Part shown: one piece after another, positions 10,467 to 16,850 of the stretch
How the letters are laid out: every line of letters begins with the position of its first letter
Position numbering within the stretch: the first letter of the stretch is position 1
From: an uncultured Clostridia bacterium
GTDB taxonomy: Bacteria; Bacillota; Clostridia; Christensenellales; Borkfalkiaceae
Assembly (NCBI GenBank): GCA_944354535.1
Contig: CALVPY010000024.1
Coordinates: 1 to 34,130 of the forward strand
DNA: 34,130 bases
Reading direction: 5' to 3'
Program-made: the position numbers and the translations under genes
Notes under the pieces: generated by a model
Database searches by the model: none
What the model was told of the DNA's origin: nothing
What the model saw: the letters and a program-made list of their open reading frames with translations, nothing else

Positions 10467-10980
10467 AGATGCTCCCGCCCTCGCTGTCGATGGCGACGAC
10501 GAGGGGAAATTCTTCCACTTCCATCTTGTACACGGCTTCGCTCAGAAGGTCGGGGAAGGCGACGCACTCCGCGCGCTTGACGGCGTTCCCGTAGGTGGGG
10601 CCCGCGCTGCCGATGTCGTCAAACTAGACGGCATTATTGCGGCGCAATGCCGCGCGCACCTCTTCGCTCATCTCGCCCTTGCCGATCATGCCGGGAAGCC
10701 CGAGGTCTAAAAGCCGCGGCGCAAAGCTGTTCATGCGGGCGGAAGTCGTCGGCCCGCAGCTGCCGCACGCCTTTCCTTCGGGCGCGGGGCAGGGGCCCGC
10801 ATAGTAGATGAAGGCTTCCCGAAGGGGGAAGGGGAGCTCCTTTCCCTCGTCGAGGAGCGCAAAGATGCGCTTGTGCGCGCAGTCCCGCGCCGTGTAGATG
10901 GTGCCCGTAAGAAGCACGCTGTCTCCCGCGCGCAGGCTTTTTCTTTGCTCTTTGGTCATGGGAAGGGTGATGCGCTTCAT
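10456..10980 (-). pseudogene. fumB: Fumarate hydratase beta subunit with in-frame amber codon
   Basis: The chosen ATG (10980) has GGAGG seven bases upstream and overlaps the alpha stop (TGATG). Translation runs MKRITLPMTKEQ through the GPTTSARMNSF active-site region to NNAV, where TAG (10626-10624) interrupts it. The same frame then continues for 55 sense codons that are unmistakably the rest of the family (FDDIGSAGP, AECVAFPDLLSEAVYKMEVE, FPLVVAIDSEGG) to TGA at 10458-10456. In homologues a tyrosine normally occupies the amber position, so one base change (TAC or TAT to TAG) explains it. The full-length product would have 174 residues; the truncated one has 118. TAG is a normal stop in two other genes here. 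It may be a recent nonsense mutation, a sequencing error or suppressed. Confidence 0.85.
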
Positions 10981-11816
10981 CACAGCACCTCCTTTTCACA
11001 GCGCACGCAGTGGCATTGGATGTTGACGGCGACGGGGAGCCCCGCAATGTGCGTCGGGGCAAGTTCGCAGCTCACGCCGATGGCGGTCGTCTTCCCGCCG
11101 AAGCCCTGCGGCCCGATCTCGAGCGCATTGATGCGGGCAAGCGCCTCTTCCTCGATGGAGGCAACGTCCGCGCGGGGATTGCGGCTCCCCACGTCGCGGG
11201 TGAGCGCCTTTTTCGCAAGGAAGGCGCACGAATCGAAGCACCCGCCGATGCCCACGCCCACATATACGGGCGGGCAGGGGCGCGAACCCGCCAGCCGTAC
11301 CGTCTCCACGATGGCGTTTACAATGCCTTCGCGCCCTTCGGCGGGGGTGAGCATATAGAGCCTGCTCATGTTCTCGCTGCCGAATCCCTTGGGAAGATAG
11401 GTGATCTCCACCTTATCTCCCTCTTCGATCTCCACATGCAGGTGTGCGGGGGTGTTGTCGCCCGTGTTGACGCGCGTCAAAGGGTCGCAGATGCTCTTCC
11501 GGAACTTCCCGTCCTCATAGGCGCGCCGTACGCCCTCGTTGACGGCGTCTTTCAAAGGCGCGCCCACAAGCTGCACGTCTTGGCCGAGCGATATAAGGAC
11601 GACCGTCATGCCCGTATCCTGGCACACGGGCATTTGTTCCCGCTTTGCGGTCTTTTCGTTTTCCAGGAGCGCGGAAAGCGCGAACTCCGCCGCCCCCGTC
11701 TCGCGCTCTTTGGCGCAGTTCAATGCCGCGCGGCAGCTGTCCGTCAGGGAGAGCCCCGCCCGCCGCGCCATTTGGTAGACGCGCTGCTCGATTTCTTTTG
11801 TGTCTATCGTTCTCAT
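10980..11816 (-). CDS. fumA: Fumarate hydratase (class I, Fe-S) alpha subunit
   Basis: A 278-residue alpha subunit of the two-subunit Fe-S fumarase or L-tartrate dehydratase type, which interconverts fumarate and malate. Probable cluster cysteines are Cys65 in MPVCQDTGM, Cys193 in GIGGCFDS and Cys268 in NIQCHC. GSENMSRLYMLTPAEG matches the family. A longer reading begins with GTG at 11840, but the promoter predicts a start near 11839 and the ATG at 11816 has GAGG at good spacing, so the shorter form is preferred. The beta subunit follows with a one-base overlap. Tartrate dehydratase is the main alternative. Product of the partner gene is interrupted, so activity of the complex is doubtful. 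Confidence 0.88.
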   Translation of the reverse strand: MRTIDTKEIEQRVYQMARRAGLSLTDSCRAALNCAKERETGAAEFALSALLENEKTAKREQMPVCQDTGMTVVLISLGQDVQLVGAPLKDAVNEGVRRAYEDGKFRKSICDPLTRVNTGDNTPAHLHVEIEEGDKVEITYLPKGFGSENMSRLYMLTPAEGREGIVNAIVETVRLAGSRPCPPVYVGVGIGGCFDSCAFLAKKALTRDVGSRNPRADVASIEEEALARINALEIGPQGFGGKTTAIGVSCELAPTHIAGLPVAVNIQCHCVRCEKEVL

Positions 11817-11845
11817 GGTGAGCCTCAATGGTGGTTTCACCCCTC

Positions 11846-11873
11846 ATTATATCCTTCTTTTGTGAAAAAGCAA
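11846..11873 (-). promoter_or_regulatory. Fumarase operon promoter
   Basis: On the minus strand TTGCTT (11873-11868), a 16-base spacer and TATAAT (11851-11846). The predicted start near 11839 excludes the GTG at 11840 as a start codon. Confidence 0.65.
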
Positions 11874-11892
11874 TGTTTTTCCCCGTATCGGC

Positions 11893-11921
11893 TTGGCTTT
11901 TTCCGAAAAAAATGCTAAGAT
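11893..11921 (+). promoter_or_regulatory. Promoter of the CPBP protease gene, probably giving a leaderless mRNA
   Basis: TTGGCT (11893-11898), 17 bases and TAAGAT (11916-11921). Only six bases separate the -10 from the ATG at 11928, and no ribosome binding site is present. Confidence 0.55.
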
Positions 11922-11927
11922 AGCGCT

Positions 11928-12851
11928 ATGAATGAAGTTTCGGAAACCGTTGCCGTCCTTCCGCCTGCCGACAGGCTGAAGGAATCGGGCATTGCATTCT
12001 CTTTGGCGGCGCTTTTGCCCGTCCTCGTCTCCCTCATCCTCTCCGTCTTTGTCGCGGCGGCGGGGAAGGGCGCGCAGGATACCGTCTGGTACCGCTATCT
12101 TTCTTATTTTCTGCCGCAGCTGTGTTTTGCCGCGGCGGCGGCTGTCTGTGTGCGCCGCCCGCGCCAGCCCTGTCCCGAGCTGTACCGCGGCGCAAAATGG
12201 CATTACTATCTCATCGCCGTTTTCATGCAGTTCGGGCTCCTGTTTTCGCTCGGAGATCTCAACGAGCTCTTCATCGGCTGGCTGGAAAAGTTGGGCTACA
12301 CCACTTCGGAGTCCCCGCTCCCGCCCCTCGACGGGGGCTGGCTCGCGCTCTCGCTCTTTGTCGTCGCCCTGCTGCCCGCCGTCTTTGAAGAGACGCTCTT
12401 CCGCGGTATCCTCGTGCGCAATATGCACGGGGCGGGCTGGGGCACCTGGGTCACCATCCTTGTCTCGGGTGCGATGTTCTCCCTCTTCCACGGGCGGCCT
12501 GAACAGACCATCTATCAATTTCTCTGCGGCTGCTGTTTCGCGCTCATCGCCGTGCGTTCGGGGAGCGTCCTGCCCACCGTCCTTTCGCACTTTCTGAACA
12601 ATGCGCTCATCCTCGTTCTGTCGGCGCTGGGTTTAGAGACGTTCTCGGGCACGGTCGGCATCATCCTGACCGTCGTCGGCGCCGTCTTCCTGGCTGGTTC
12701 GCTCGTCTTTCTCATCTTCTTTGATAAAAAGACAAACCGCAAGGGCGGCGCGCCGCGCGCGGGCGTATTCTTCCTCGCGGCGGCGGTGGGGCTCGTCATC
12801 TGCGCCGTGCAGTGGGCGAGCATGCTGCTTCTGGGGTTTATCAATGTTTAA
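11928..12851 (+). CDS. CPBP family intramembrane glutamic endopeptidase (CAAX/Abi type)
   Basis: A 307-residue polytopic membrane protein with about eight hydrophobic segments. The CPBP/Abi catalytic motifs are EETLFRG (Glu154, Glu155, Arg159), FSLFHG (His188) and HFLNN (His221, Asn225). The family includes eukaryotic-type CAAX prenyl proteases and bacterial proteins for bacteriocin self-immunity, envelope stress or sigma-factor release; the substrate here is unknown. The first 20 residues are polar and cytoplasmic. No ribosome binding site precedes the ATG. The stop overlaps the rlmH start by eight bases, so the two are probably cotranscribed. Confidence 0.88.
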   Translation: MNEVSETVAVLPPADRLKESGIAFSLAALLPVLVSLILSVFVAAAGKGAQDTVWYRYLSYFLPQLCFAAAAAVCVRRPRQPCPELYRGAKWHYYLIAVFMQFGLLFSLGDLNELFIGWLEKLGYTTSESPLPPLDGGWLALSLFVVALLPAVFEETLFRGILVRNMHGAGWGTWVTILVSGAMFSLFHGRPEQTIYQFLCGCCFALIAVRSGSVLPTVLSHFLNNALILVLSALGLETFSGTVGIILTVVGAVFLAGSLVFLIFFDKKTNRKGGAPRAGVFFLAAAVGLVICAVQWASMLLLGFINV

Positions 12852-13281
12852 GGTGCATCTTGTCTGCGTCGGAAAACTCAAAGAAAGTTATTGGCGGGAG
12901 GCGGCCGCGGAATACAGCAAGCGCCTTTCCCGCTTCTGTGCGCTCGACGTCCGCGAACTTCCCGAACGCGCCACGCTCTCCGAGGAAGCTGCCGACATTC
13001 TGCGCGCCGCAAAGGGGCATATCGTCGCGCTCGCGGTAGAGGGGAAGGGCTGTTCTTCCGAAGCGTTTGCGGGAAAAGTCGCCGCCGTGCGCGATAAGGG
13101 GGAGGAACTGACCCTTCTCATCGGCTCCTCCTGCGGCCTCGCACCCGAGGTCAAGGCGGCTTCCAAAGAGCTTCTCTCTTTTTCCGCCATGACGTTCCCT
13201 CATCAGATGATGCGCGTCATCCTCTTGGAACAGCTCTACCGCGCATTTATGATATTGAGCGGCTCGGAGTATCATAAGTAG
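12844..13281 (+). CDS. rlmH: 23S rRNA (pseudouridine1915-N3)-methyltransferase RlmH
   Basis: A 145-residue SPOUT-class methyltransferase that methylates pseudouridine 1915 in helix 69 of 23S rRNA in the 70S ribosome. The start MFKVHLVCVGKLKESYW and the C-terminal SAM-binding knot, HQMMRVILLEQLYRAFMI followed by GSEYHK, are diagnostic. The usual IGG.YG loop appears as LIGSSCGLAPEV. It is slightly shorter than the usual 155-159 residues. The ATG lies inside the end of the CPBP gene with GGGG upstream. It ends in TAG, showing that amber functions as a stop in this genome. A repeat cluster follows. Confidence 0.93.
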   Translation: MFKVHLVCVGKLKESYWREAAAEYSKRLSRFCALDVRELPERATLSEEAADILRAAKGHIVALAVEGKGCSSEAFAGKVAAVRDKGEELTLLIGSSCGLAPEVKAASKELLSFSAMTFPHQMMRVILLEQLYRAFMILSGSEYHK

Positions 13282-13294
13282 ATCCCTTATTATG

Positions 13295-13354
13295 GCCTCC
13301 CCTGTGTAAGGGGAGGTGGTTTGCCTTCGGCAAGCCGGAGGGGTTGTTGATCCC
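13295..13354. repeat. E1 palindromic repeat, copy A
   Basis: First hairpin CCTCCCC (13296-13302), loop TGTGTAA, GGGGAGG (13310-13316). Second hairpin GGTTTGCC/GGCAAGCC. Then GGAGGGGTTGTTGATCCC. It begins 14 bases after the rlmH stop and could end that transcript. Confidence 0.75.
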
Positions 13355-13359
13355 CTTTC

Positions 13360-13404
13360 TTTCCGCCGAATGCGTTATTTCAAGGCTCATTCGTTTCACT
13401 CCGC
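13360..13404. repeat. R4 45-bp repeat, left copy
   Basis: Matches 13761-13805 with a single mismatch (C versus A at the seventh base). Each copy contains GAATG and CATTC as inverted ends of a 25-base core. The two copies are 401 bases apart in direct orientation and each follows an E1 element. Confidence 0.85.
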
Positions 13405-13499
13405 GCCGTTTTTCAACTCTCACTTGCCTCCCGCGTCGCCGCAAGGCGTTTATGCGAGCGATCGCCTTACGGCAACCGCTGCGCTTTTTACGCCTGCTT

Positions 13500-13614
13500 T
13501 TCTCGCGCGGTAGTGCCCGCGCTCGGTCAGGAAACGGCGCGTACAATGCGCCGTTTCCAAGCTTGAAAGCGGTCAAAGCCACACCGTGGCTTTGCAAAGA
13601 AAGCGCTTTCTCGC
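13500..13614 (-). repeat. E2 structured repeat, copy b (reverse orientation)
   Basis: Read on the minus strand this is the same element as 23593-23707, about 80% identical by eye. It has three hairpins: CAAAGCCA/TGGCTTTG, GGAAACGGCGC/GCGCCGTTTCC around a loop beginning ATTGTAC, and CGCGG/CCGCG. The surrounding 13405-13499 and 13615-13620 hold further short palindromes and no convincing gene. Confidence 0.75.
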
Positions 13615-13620
13615 CCTTTT

Positions 13621-13657
13621 CCCAAAAAATCTTTTGCTGCACAAAATCTTTTTTGGG
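13621..13657. repeat. E3 hairpin repeat, copy 2
   Basis: CCCAAAAAA (13621-13629) pairs with TTTTTTGGG (13649-13657) around the same TCTTTTGC...CAAAATC core as the copy at 4771-4807. The outer stem bases differ but stay paired. Confidence 0.65.
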
Positions 13658-13670
13658 AGCCCTATCCTAT

Positions 13671-13722
13671 AAGCCCTCCCTGTGTAAGGGAGGGTGCCGA
13701 GCGAAGCGAGGCGGGAGGGTTG
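13671..13722. repeat. E1 palindromic repeat, copy B
   Basis: CCCTCCC (13674-13680), loop TGTGTAA, GGGAGGG (13688-13694), then a GCCGAGC-GAA-GCGAGGC second element and GGGAGGGTTGT. It immediately follows E3 copy 2. Confidence 0.7.
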
Positions 13723-13760
13723 TAAAGGTCGGGGTCACGCATAACGACAACTCTTCCGCC

Positions 13761-13805
13761 TTTCCGACGAATGCGTTATTTCAAGGCTCATTCGTTTCAC
13801 TCCGC
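13761..13805. repeat. R4 45-bp repeat, right copy
   Basis: See 13360-13404. This copy ends 25 bases before the ATG of the M14 peptidase gene and supplies most of a false N-terminal extension of that frame. Confidence 0.85.
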
Positions 13806-13830
13806 CCGTCCTTCCCGCATACAATGCAGA

Positions 13831-14739
13831 ATGGACATCTATCGCCGCATCCGCGCCGCCTACGGCGCATATACGGGAGAAAAACGCGTCATCGGCAGAA
13901 GCCTCAATGGCCGCGCCCTCTTCGCCTTCCGCATGGGAGAGGGAAGGCCTCTCGGCATCGCCGTCTATGCCGTTCACGCGCGCGAGTGGGTGACGGCGCT
14001 CCTCGCGCTCGAACACTTGAAGCGATCCGTTTCCTTCGGCAGCGTGTGGTTTGTTCCGCTCGTCGATCCCGACGGCGCCCTTCTCGTGCAGCGGGGTATC
14101 GAAAGCGTCCGCCCGTCCCGCCGCGAAGCGCTGCTCTCCCTCAACGGCGGCGATGATTTTTCCCTTTGGAAGGCGAACGCCGAAGGCATCGACCTCAACG
14201 TCAACTTCCCCGCGCGCTGGGGGAAGGGGAAACAAAACGTCTTTTCGCCCGCTCCCGCCAATTTTGTGGGCGAATGCCCGCTGAGCGCTCCCGAAAGCCG
14301 CGCCCTTGCCGCTTTCACGCTCAAAGAAAAGCCCGACTATACGCTCTCCTTTCACACGAAGGGTGAAGAAGTTTATTGGCATTTTCATCAGCCGCCCATC
14401 CGCCTTGTGCGCGACTTCTGTTTCGCCCGCGCCGTCGCGGCTGCTTCGGGCTATCCCCTGAAAGAGGCGAAAGGCTCTTCGGGCGGGTATAAAGATTGGT
14501 GTATCGAAGCGCTCCGTATCCCCGCGCTCACGATCGAGGTGGGGGAAGAGCATCTCGCCCATCCGTTGGGAGAGGAGGCGCTCCCCGCCATTTCGGAGCG
14601 GGCGGGGGAGACCGTCCGCGCGGCGTCGCGTGCCGCAAAGGAGTACCTATGGAAGAAAAATTCATGCGGGAAGCCATCAGGCTCGCCGAACGCGCCAAAA
14701 AAAGGGGGGAAGTCCCCATCGGCGCCGTTGTCGTTCTGA
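13831..14739 (+). CDS. M14 family zinc carboxypeptidase-like protein
   Basis: A 302-residue metallopeptidase with no signal peptide, so probably cytoplasmic. Zinc ligands fit His49 and Glu52 in VHAREW and His175 in SFHTKGEE. The substrate region DLNVNFPARW and the catalytic Glu236 in LTIEVGEE follow. The set resembles gamma-D-glutamyl-diaminopimelate peptidases (MpaA/ENP1-like) that recycle cell-wall peptides, but substrate assignment is inference. The ATG at 13831 is chosen because the upstream part of the frame is repeat sequence; no clear ribosome binding site is seen, and a TACAAT six bases away might be a -10. Its last 30 codons overlap tadA by 91 bases in another frame, giving an atypical Ser/Pro/Lys-rich tail. 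Confidence 0.82.
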   Translation: MDIYRRIRAAYGAYTGEKRVIGRSLNGRALFAFRMGEGRPLGIAVYAVHAREWVTALLALEHLKRSVSFGSVWFVPLVDPDGALLVQRGIESVRPSRREALLSLNGGDDFSLWKANAEGIDLNVNFPARWGKGKQNVFSPAPANFVGECPLSAPESRALAAFTLKEKPDYTLSFHTKGEEVYWHFHQPPIRLVRDFCFARAVAAASGYPLKEAKGSSGGYKDWCIEALRIPALTIEVGEEHLAHPLGEEALPAISERAGETVRAASRAAKEYLWKKNSCGKPSGSPNAPKKGGKSPSAPLSF

Positions 14740-15170
14740 ACGGGAAGATCGTCGGCAAGGGCTATAACCTGCGCACGAAATTGCAGATGGCGACGGCGCA
14801 CGCCGAAATGCGCGCCATCGACCGCGCCTGCAAGAAGGAACATTCCTGGCGGCTGCCCGAAGCCGAGCTCTACGTCACGCTCGAGCCATGCCCCATGTGC
14901 ATGGGCGCCATCCTGAACGCCCGGATAAAGCGCGTCTATTTCGGCGCATACGAACAGAAGGGCAGGAGCCTTACCGAGGAACTTGCCAACGCCAACCTCC
15001 TCAACCATAAGGTGGAAGTGATAGGCGGCGTGCTCGAAGAGGAGTGTTCGCGCGTGCTTTCCTCTTTCTTTATGGAAATGCGCGCGCGGGAGAAGGCGGA
15101 AAAGGAGAAGAAAAAGGCCAAAGCTGCGGCGAAAGCGGCGCGCTCCGATGCCGGCGGCGGCAAAAAATAA
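14649..15170 (+). CDS. tadA: tRNA-specific adenosine deaminase TadA
   Basis: A 173-residue zinc deaminase that converts A34 of tRNA-Arg(ACG) to inosine. The catalytic motif is H51-A-E53 and the zinc cysteines are C81 and C84 in PCPMC. The order of RLAERAKKRGEVPIGAVVV, then HAEMRAID, then LEPCPMCMGAI is that of TadA. The C-terminal 25 residues form a Lys/Ala/Glu-rich tail that extends past the usual end. AAAGGAG lies six bases before the ATG, inside the M14 gene. A promoter for prs follows after the stop. Confidence 0.95.
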   Translation: MEEKFMREAIRLAERAKKRGEVPIGAVVVLNGKIVGKGYNLRTKLQMATAHAEMRAIDRACKKEHSWRLPEAELYVTLEPCPMCMGAILNARIKRVYFGAYEQKGRSLTEELANANLLNHKVEVIGGVLEEECSRVLSSFFMEMRAREKAEKEKKKAKAAAKAARSDAGGGKK

Positions 15171-15186
15171 AATATTTCAAAAACGG

Positions 15187-15215
15187 TTGACTTTCCGCCC
15201 CAAAGAGGGTAGAAT
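15187..15215 (+). promoter_or_regulatory. prs sigma-A promoter
   Basis: TTGACT (15187-15192), 17 bases and TAGAAT (15210-15215). The predicted start near 15222 leaves a leader of about 57 bases. Confidence 0.8.
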
Positions 15216-15278
15216 AGTTTTCGCGGGTCTGTGCAAAGGCCCTTCACGAATGCCCGAAAAATTACAGAGGATGACGAA

Positions 15279-16226
15279 ATGATCACACACGGTAACGAAA
15301 TCAAGCTCTTTTCCGGCAATTCCAACCGCCCTCTTGCCGAGGCGATCGCCAAGAAGCTCAATACGACGCTCGGCGACATCGAAGTCGGCAAGTTTTCGGA
15401 CGGCGAGACGAGCGTCCATATCGGCGAAACGGTACGCGGCAGAGACCTCTTCATCATTCAGTCCACCTGCGCGCCCGTCAACGATAATCTGATGGAACTG
15501 CTCATCATGATCGATGCGGCAAAGCGTGCCTCTGCAGGCCGTGTGACGGCGGTCATCCCTTACTTCGGCTATGCCCGTCAGGACAGAAAGGCCCGCTCGC
15601 GCGATCCCATCACGGCAAAGCTCGTAGCCGACCTTCTCACGTCCGCCGGCGCCGACCGCGTCCTCACGATGGACCTTCACGCCGCGCAGATCCAGGGCTT
15701 TTTCGATATCCCCGTCGATAACCTTCTCGGCGGCCCTCTCCTTTACAGCTATTTCGAACACCAGATGGACGAAAGTTATGTCGTCGTCTCTCCCGATATC
15801 GGTTCGGTCAACCGCGCGCGCAAGGTCGCAGAGCGCCTCAACTGCCCGATGGCCATCATCGACAAGCGCCGTCCCAAGGCCAACGTCATGGAGGTCATGA
15901 ATATCATCGGTAACGTTGAGGGCAAGAAGTGCCTGCTCGTCGACGATATGATCGATACTGCCGGCACCATCGTGCAGGGCGCTCAGGCGCTCGTCGATCA
16001 GGGCGCAACGGAGATCTATGCCTCCTGTACGCACGCCGTGCTCTCGGGGCCCGCGCTGGAACGCCTAGCGGCTTCTCCCATCACGGAACTCGTCATGCTC
16101 GATACCATCCGGCTCCCCGAGGAGAAGCGCCTTCCCAAGATGAAGATCCTCTCGACGGCCGATATCTTTGCCGCCGCGATCGAGAACGTCTATCTCGACA
16201 AGCCGATGTCCAAGATCTACGACTAA
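15279..16226 (+). CDS. prs: Ribose-phosphate pyrophosphokinase (PRPP synthase)
   Basis: A 315-residue class I PRPP synthase that makes 5-phosphoribosyl diphosphate from ribose 5-phosphate and ATP, feeding purine, pyrimidine, NAD, histidine and tryptophan synthesis. Visible are [16 protein letters not shown] at the start, [12 protein letters not shown], the flexible-loop region [20 protein letters not shown], the divalent-cation histidine in [13 protein letters not shown], and the PRPP-binding loop [13 protein letters not shown]. The ATG at 15279 has AGAGG at eight bases; an earlier in-frame ATG falls in the leader. A GCAA-loop terminator follows the stop. Confidence 0.97.
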   Translation: MITHGNEIKLFSGNSNRPLAEAIAKKLNTTLGDIEVGKFSDGETSVHIGETVRGRDLFIIQSTCAPVNDNLMELLIMIDAAKRASAGRVTAVIPYFGYARQDRKARSRDPITAKLVADLLTSAGADRVLTMDLHAAQIQGFFDIPVDNLLGGPLLYSYFEHQMDESYVVVSPDIGSVNRARKVAERLNCPMAIIDKRRPKANVMEVMNIIGNVEGKKCLLVDDMIDTAGTIVQGAQALVDQGATEIYASCTHAVLSGPALERLAASPITELVMLDTIRLPEEKRLPKMKILSTADIFAAAIENVYLDKPMSKIYD

Positions 16227-16244
16227 ACGTTTTGAACAAAAGAA

Positions 16245-16271
16245 CCGCCGCCGCAAGGCGGCGGAGTTTTT
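16245..16271 (+). terminator. Intrinsic terminator between prs and pth
   Basis: CCGCCGCC (16245-16252), GCAA tetraloop, GGCGGCGG (16257-16264) and AGTTTTT. It ends one base before an ATG and 15 bases before the preferred pth start, so the pth ribosome binding site lies directly after the T-run. Confidence 0.85.
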
Positions 16272-16286
16272 ATGGAGAAAGAAGTT

Positions 16287-16850
16287 ATGTATCTCATCGT
16301 GGGGCTGGGCAACCCCGAAAAAAAGTACGAAAAGACCTTTCACAATATGGGCTTTCTGGCGGCGGGGGACGCTGTTGAAGCGCTCAATACCAAATTCAAG
16401 AAGAAGGAGTGCGAAGCTTCCGTCGCGGAAGCCTTCGTGCACGGCGAAAAGGTGATCGTCGCCCGCCCCGTGACGTATATGAACGCCTCGGGACGCGCCG
16501 TCAAGCAGCTTATGGCAAAGTATAAAGTCTCTCCGCACGAGATGGTCGTTTTATATGACGATTACGACCTTCCCAAGGGGCACGTCCGCATCCGCCCCTC
16601 GGGCAGCGCGGGCACGCACAACGGGATGCGCTCGGTCATCGCGGAGATCGGCACCTCCGACTTCGCCCGCATCCGCATCGGCATCCGCGACCCGGAGATC
16701 AACGTCCCCATCATCGATTATGTGCTGCAAGACGTGAGGAAGGACGACTACGAACTGTTTTCCGCGGCGTGCCATAAGGCGGCGGAGGCGGCGCTTGCCC
16801 TCGCTTCGGGCGAAGAGGTGGAGCGCGTCATGACCAAATATAACGGATGA
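16287..16850 (+). CDS. pth: Peptidyl-tRNA hydrolase
   Basis: A 187-residue Pth that cleaves the ester bond of peptidyl-tRNA released from ribosomes. GLGNPEKKYEKTFHNMGF carries the catalytic His19. PVTYMNASG and YDDYDLPKGHVRIR hold the conserved Asn and Asp, and GSAGTHNGMRSV is the family signature. Two starts are possible, 16272 and 16287; the second is preferred because GGAG lies nine bases upstream, whereas the first directly abuts the terminator T-run. The stop overlaps the mfd start (ATGA), the usual Bacillota arrangement. No separate promoter is seen between the terminator and the start. Confidence 0.94.
   Translation: MYLIVGLGNPEKKYEKTFHNMGFLAAGDAVEALNTKFKKKECEASVAEAFVHGEKVIVARPVTYMNASGRAVKQLMAKYKVSPHEMVVLYDDYDLPKGHVRIRPSGSAGTHNGMRSVIAEIGTSDFARIRIGIRDPEINVPIIDYVLQDVRKDDYELFSAACHKAAEAALALASGEEVERVMTKYNG

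Noticed and set aside
10624-10626. Recoding of TAG as pyrrolysine or a genome-wide amber reassignment
   Set aside because: TAG is used as a normal terminator of rlmH and of the gene at 24939, and the family position is a plain tyrosine, so mutation or error is simpler.
13247-13642. Minus-strand frame of 131 codons through the repeat cluster
   Set aside because: It is made of R4, E2 and E1 sequence; similar peptides occur at other copies only because the DNA repeats. Stem-preserving base changes argue against protein selection.
13295-13805. CRISPR array or integron-like array
   Set aside because: Repeats are few, of different kinds and in mixed orientation, spacing is irregular, and no cas or integrase gene is present.
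13771-13830. 20-residue extension of the M14 peptidase
   Set aside because: It is encoded by the R4 repeat and is absent from the conserved domain.
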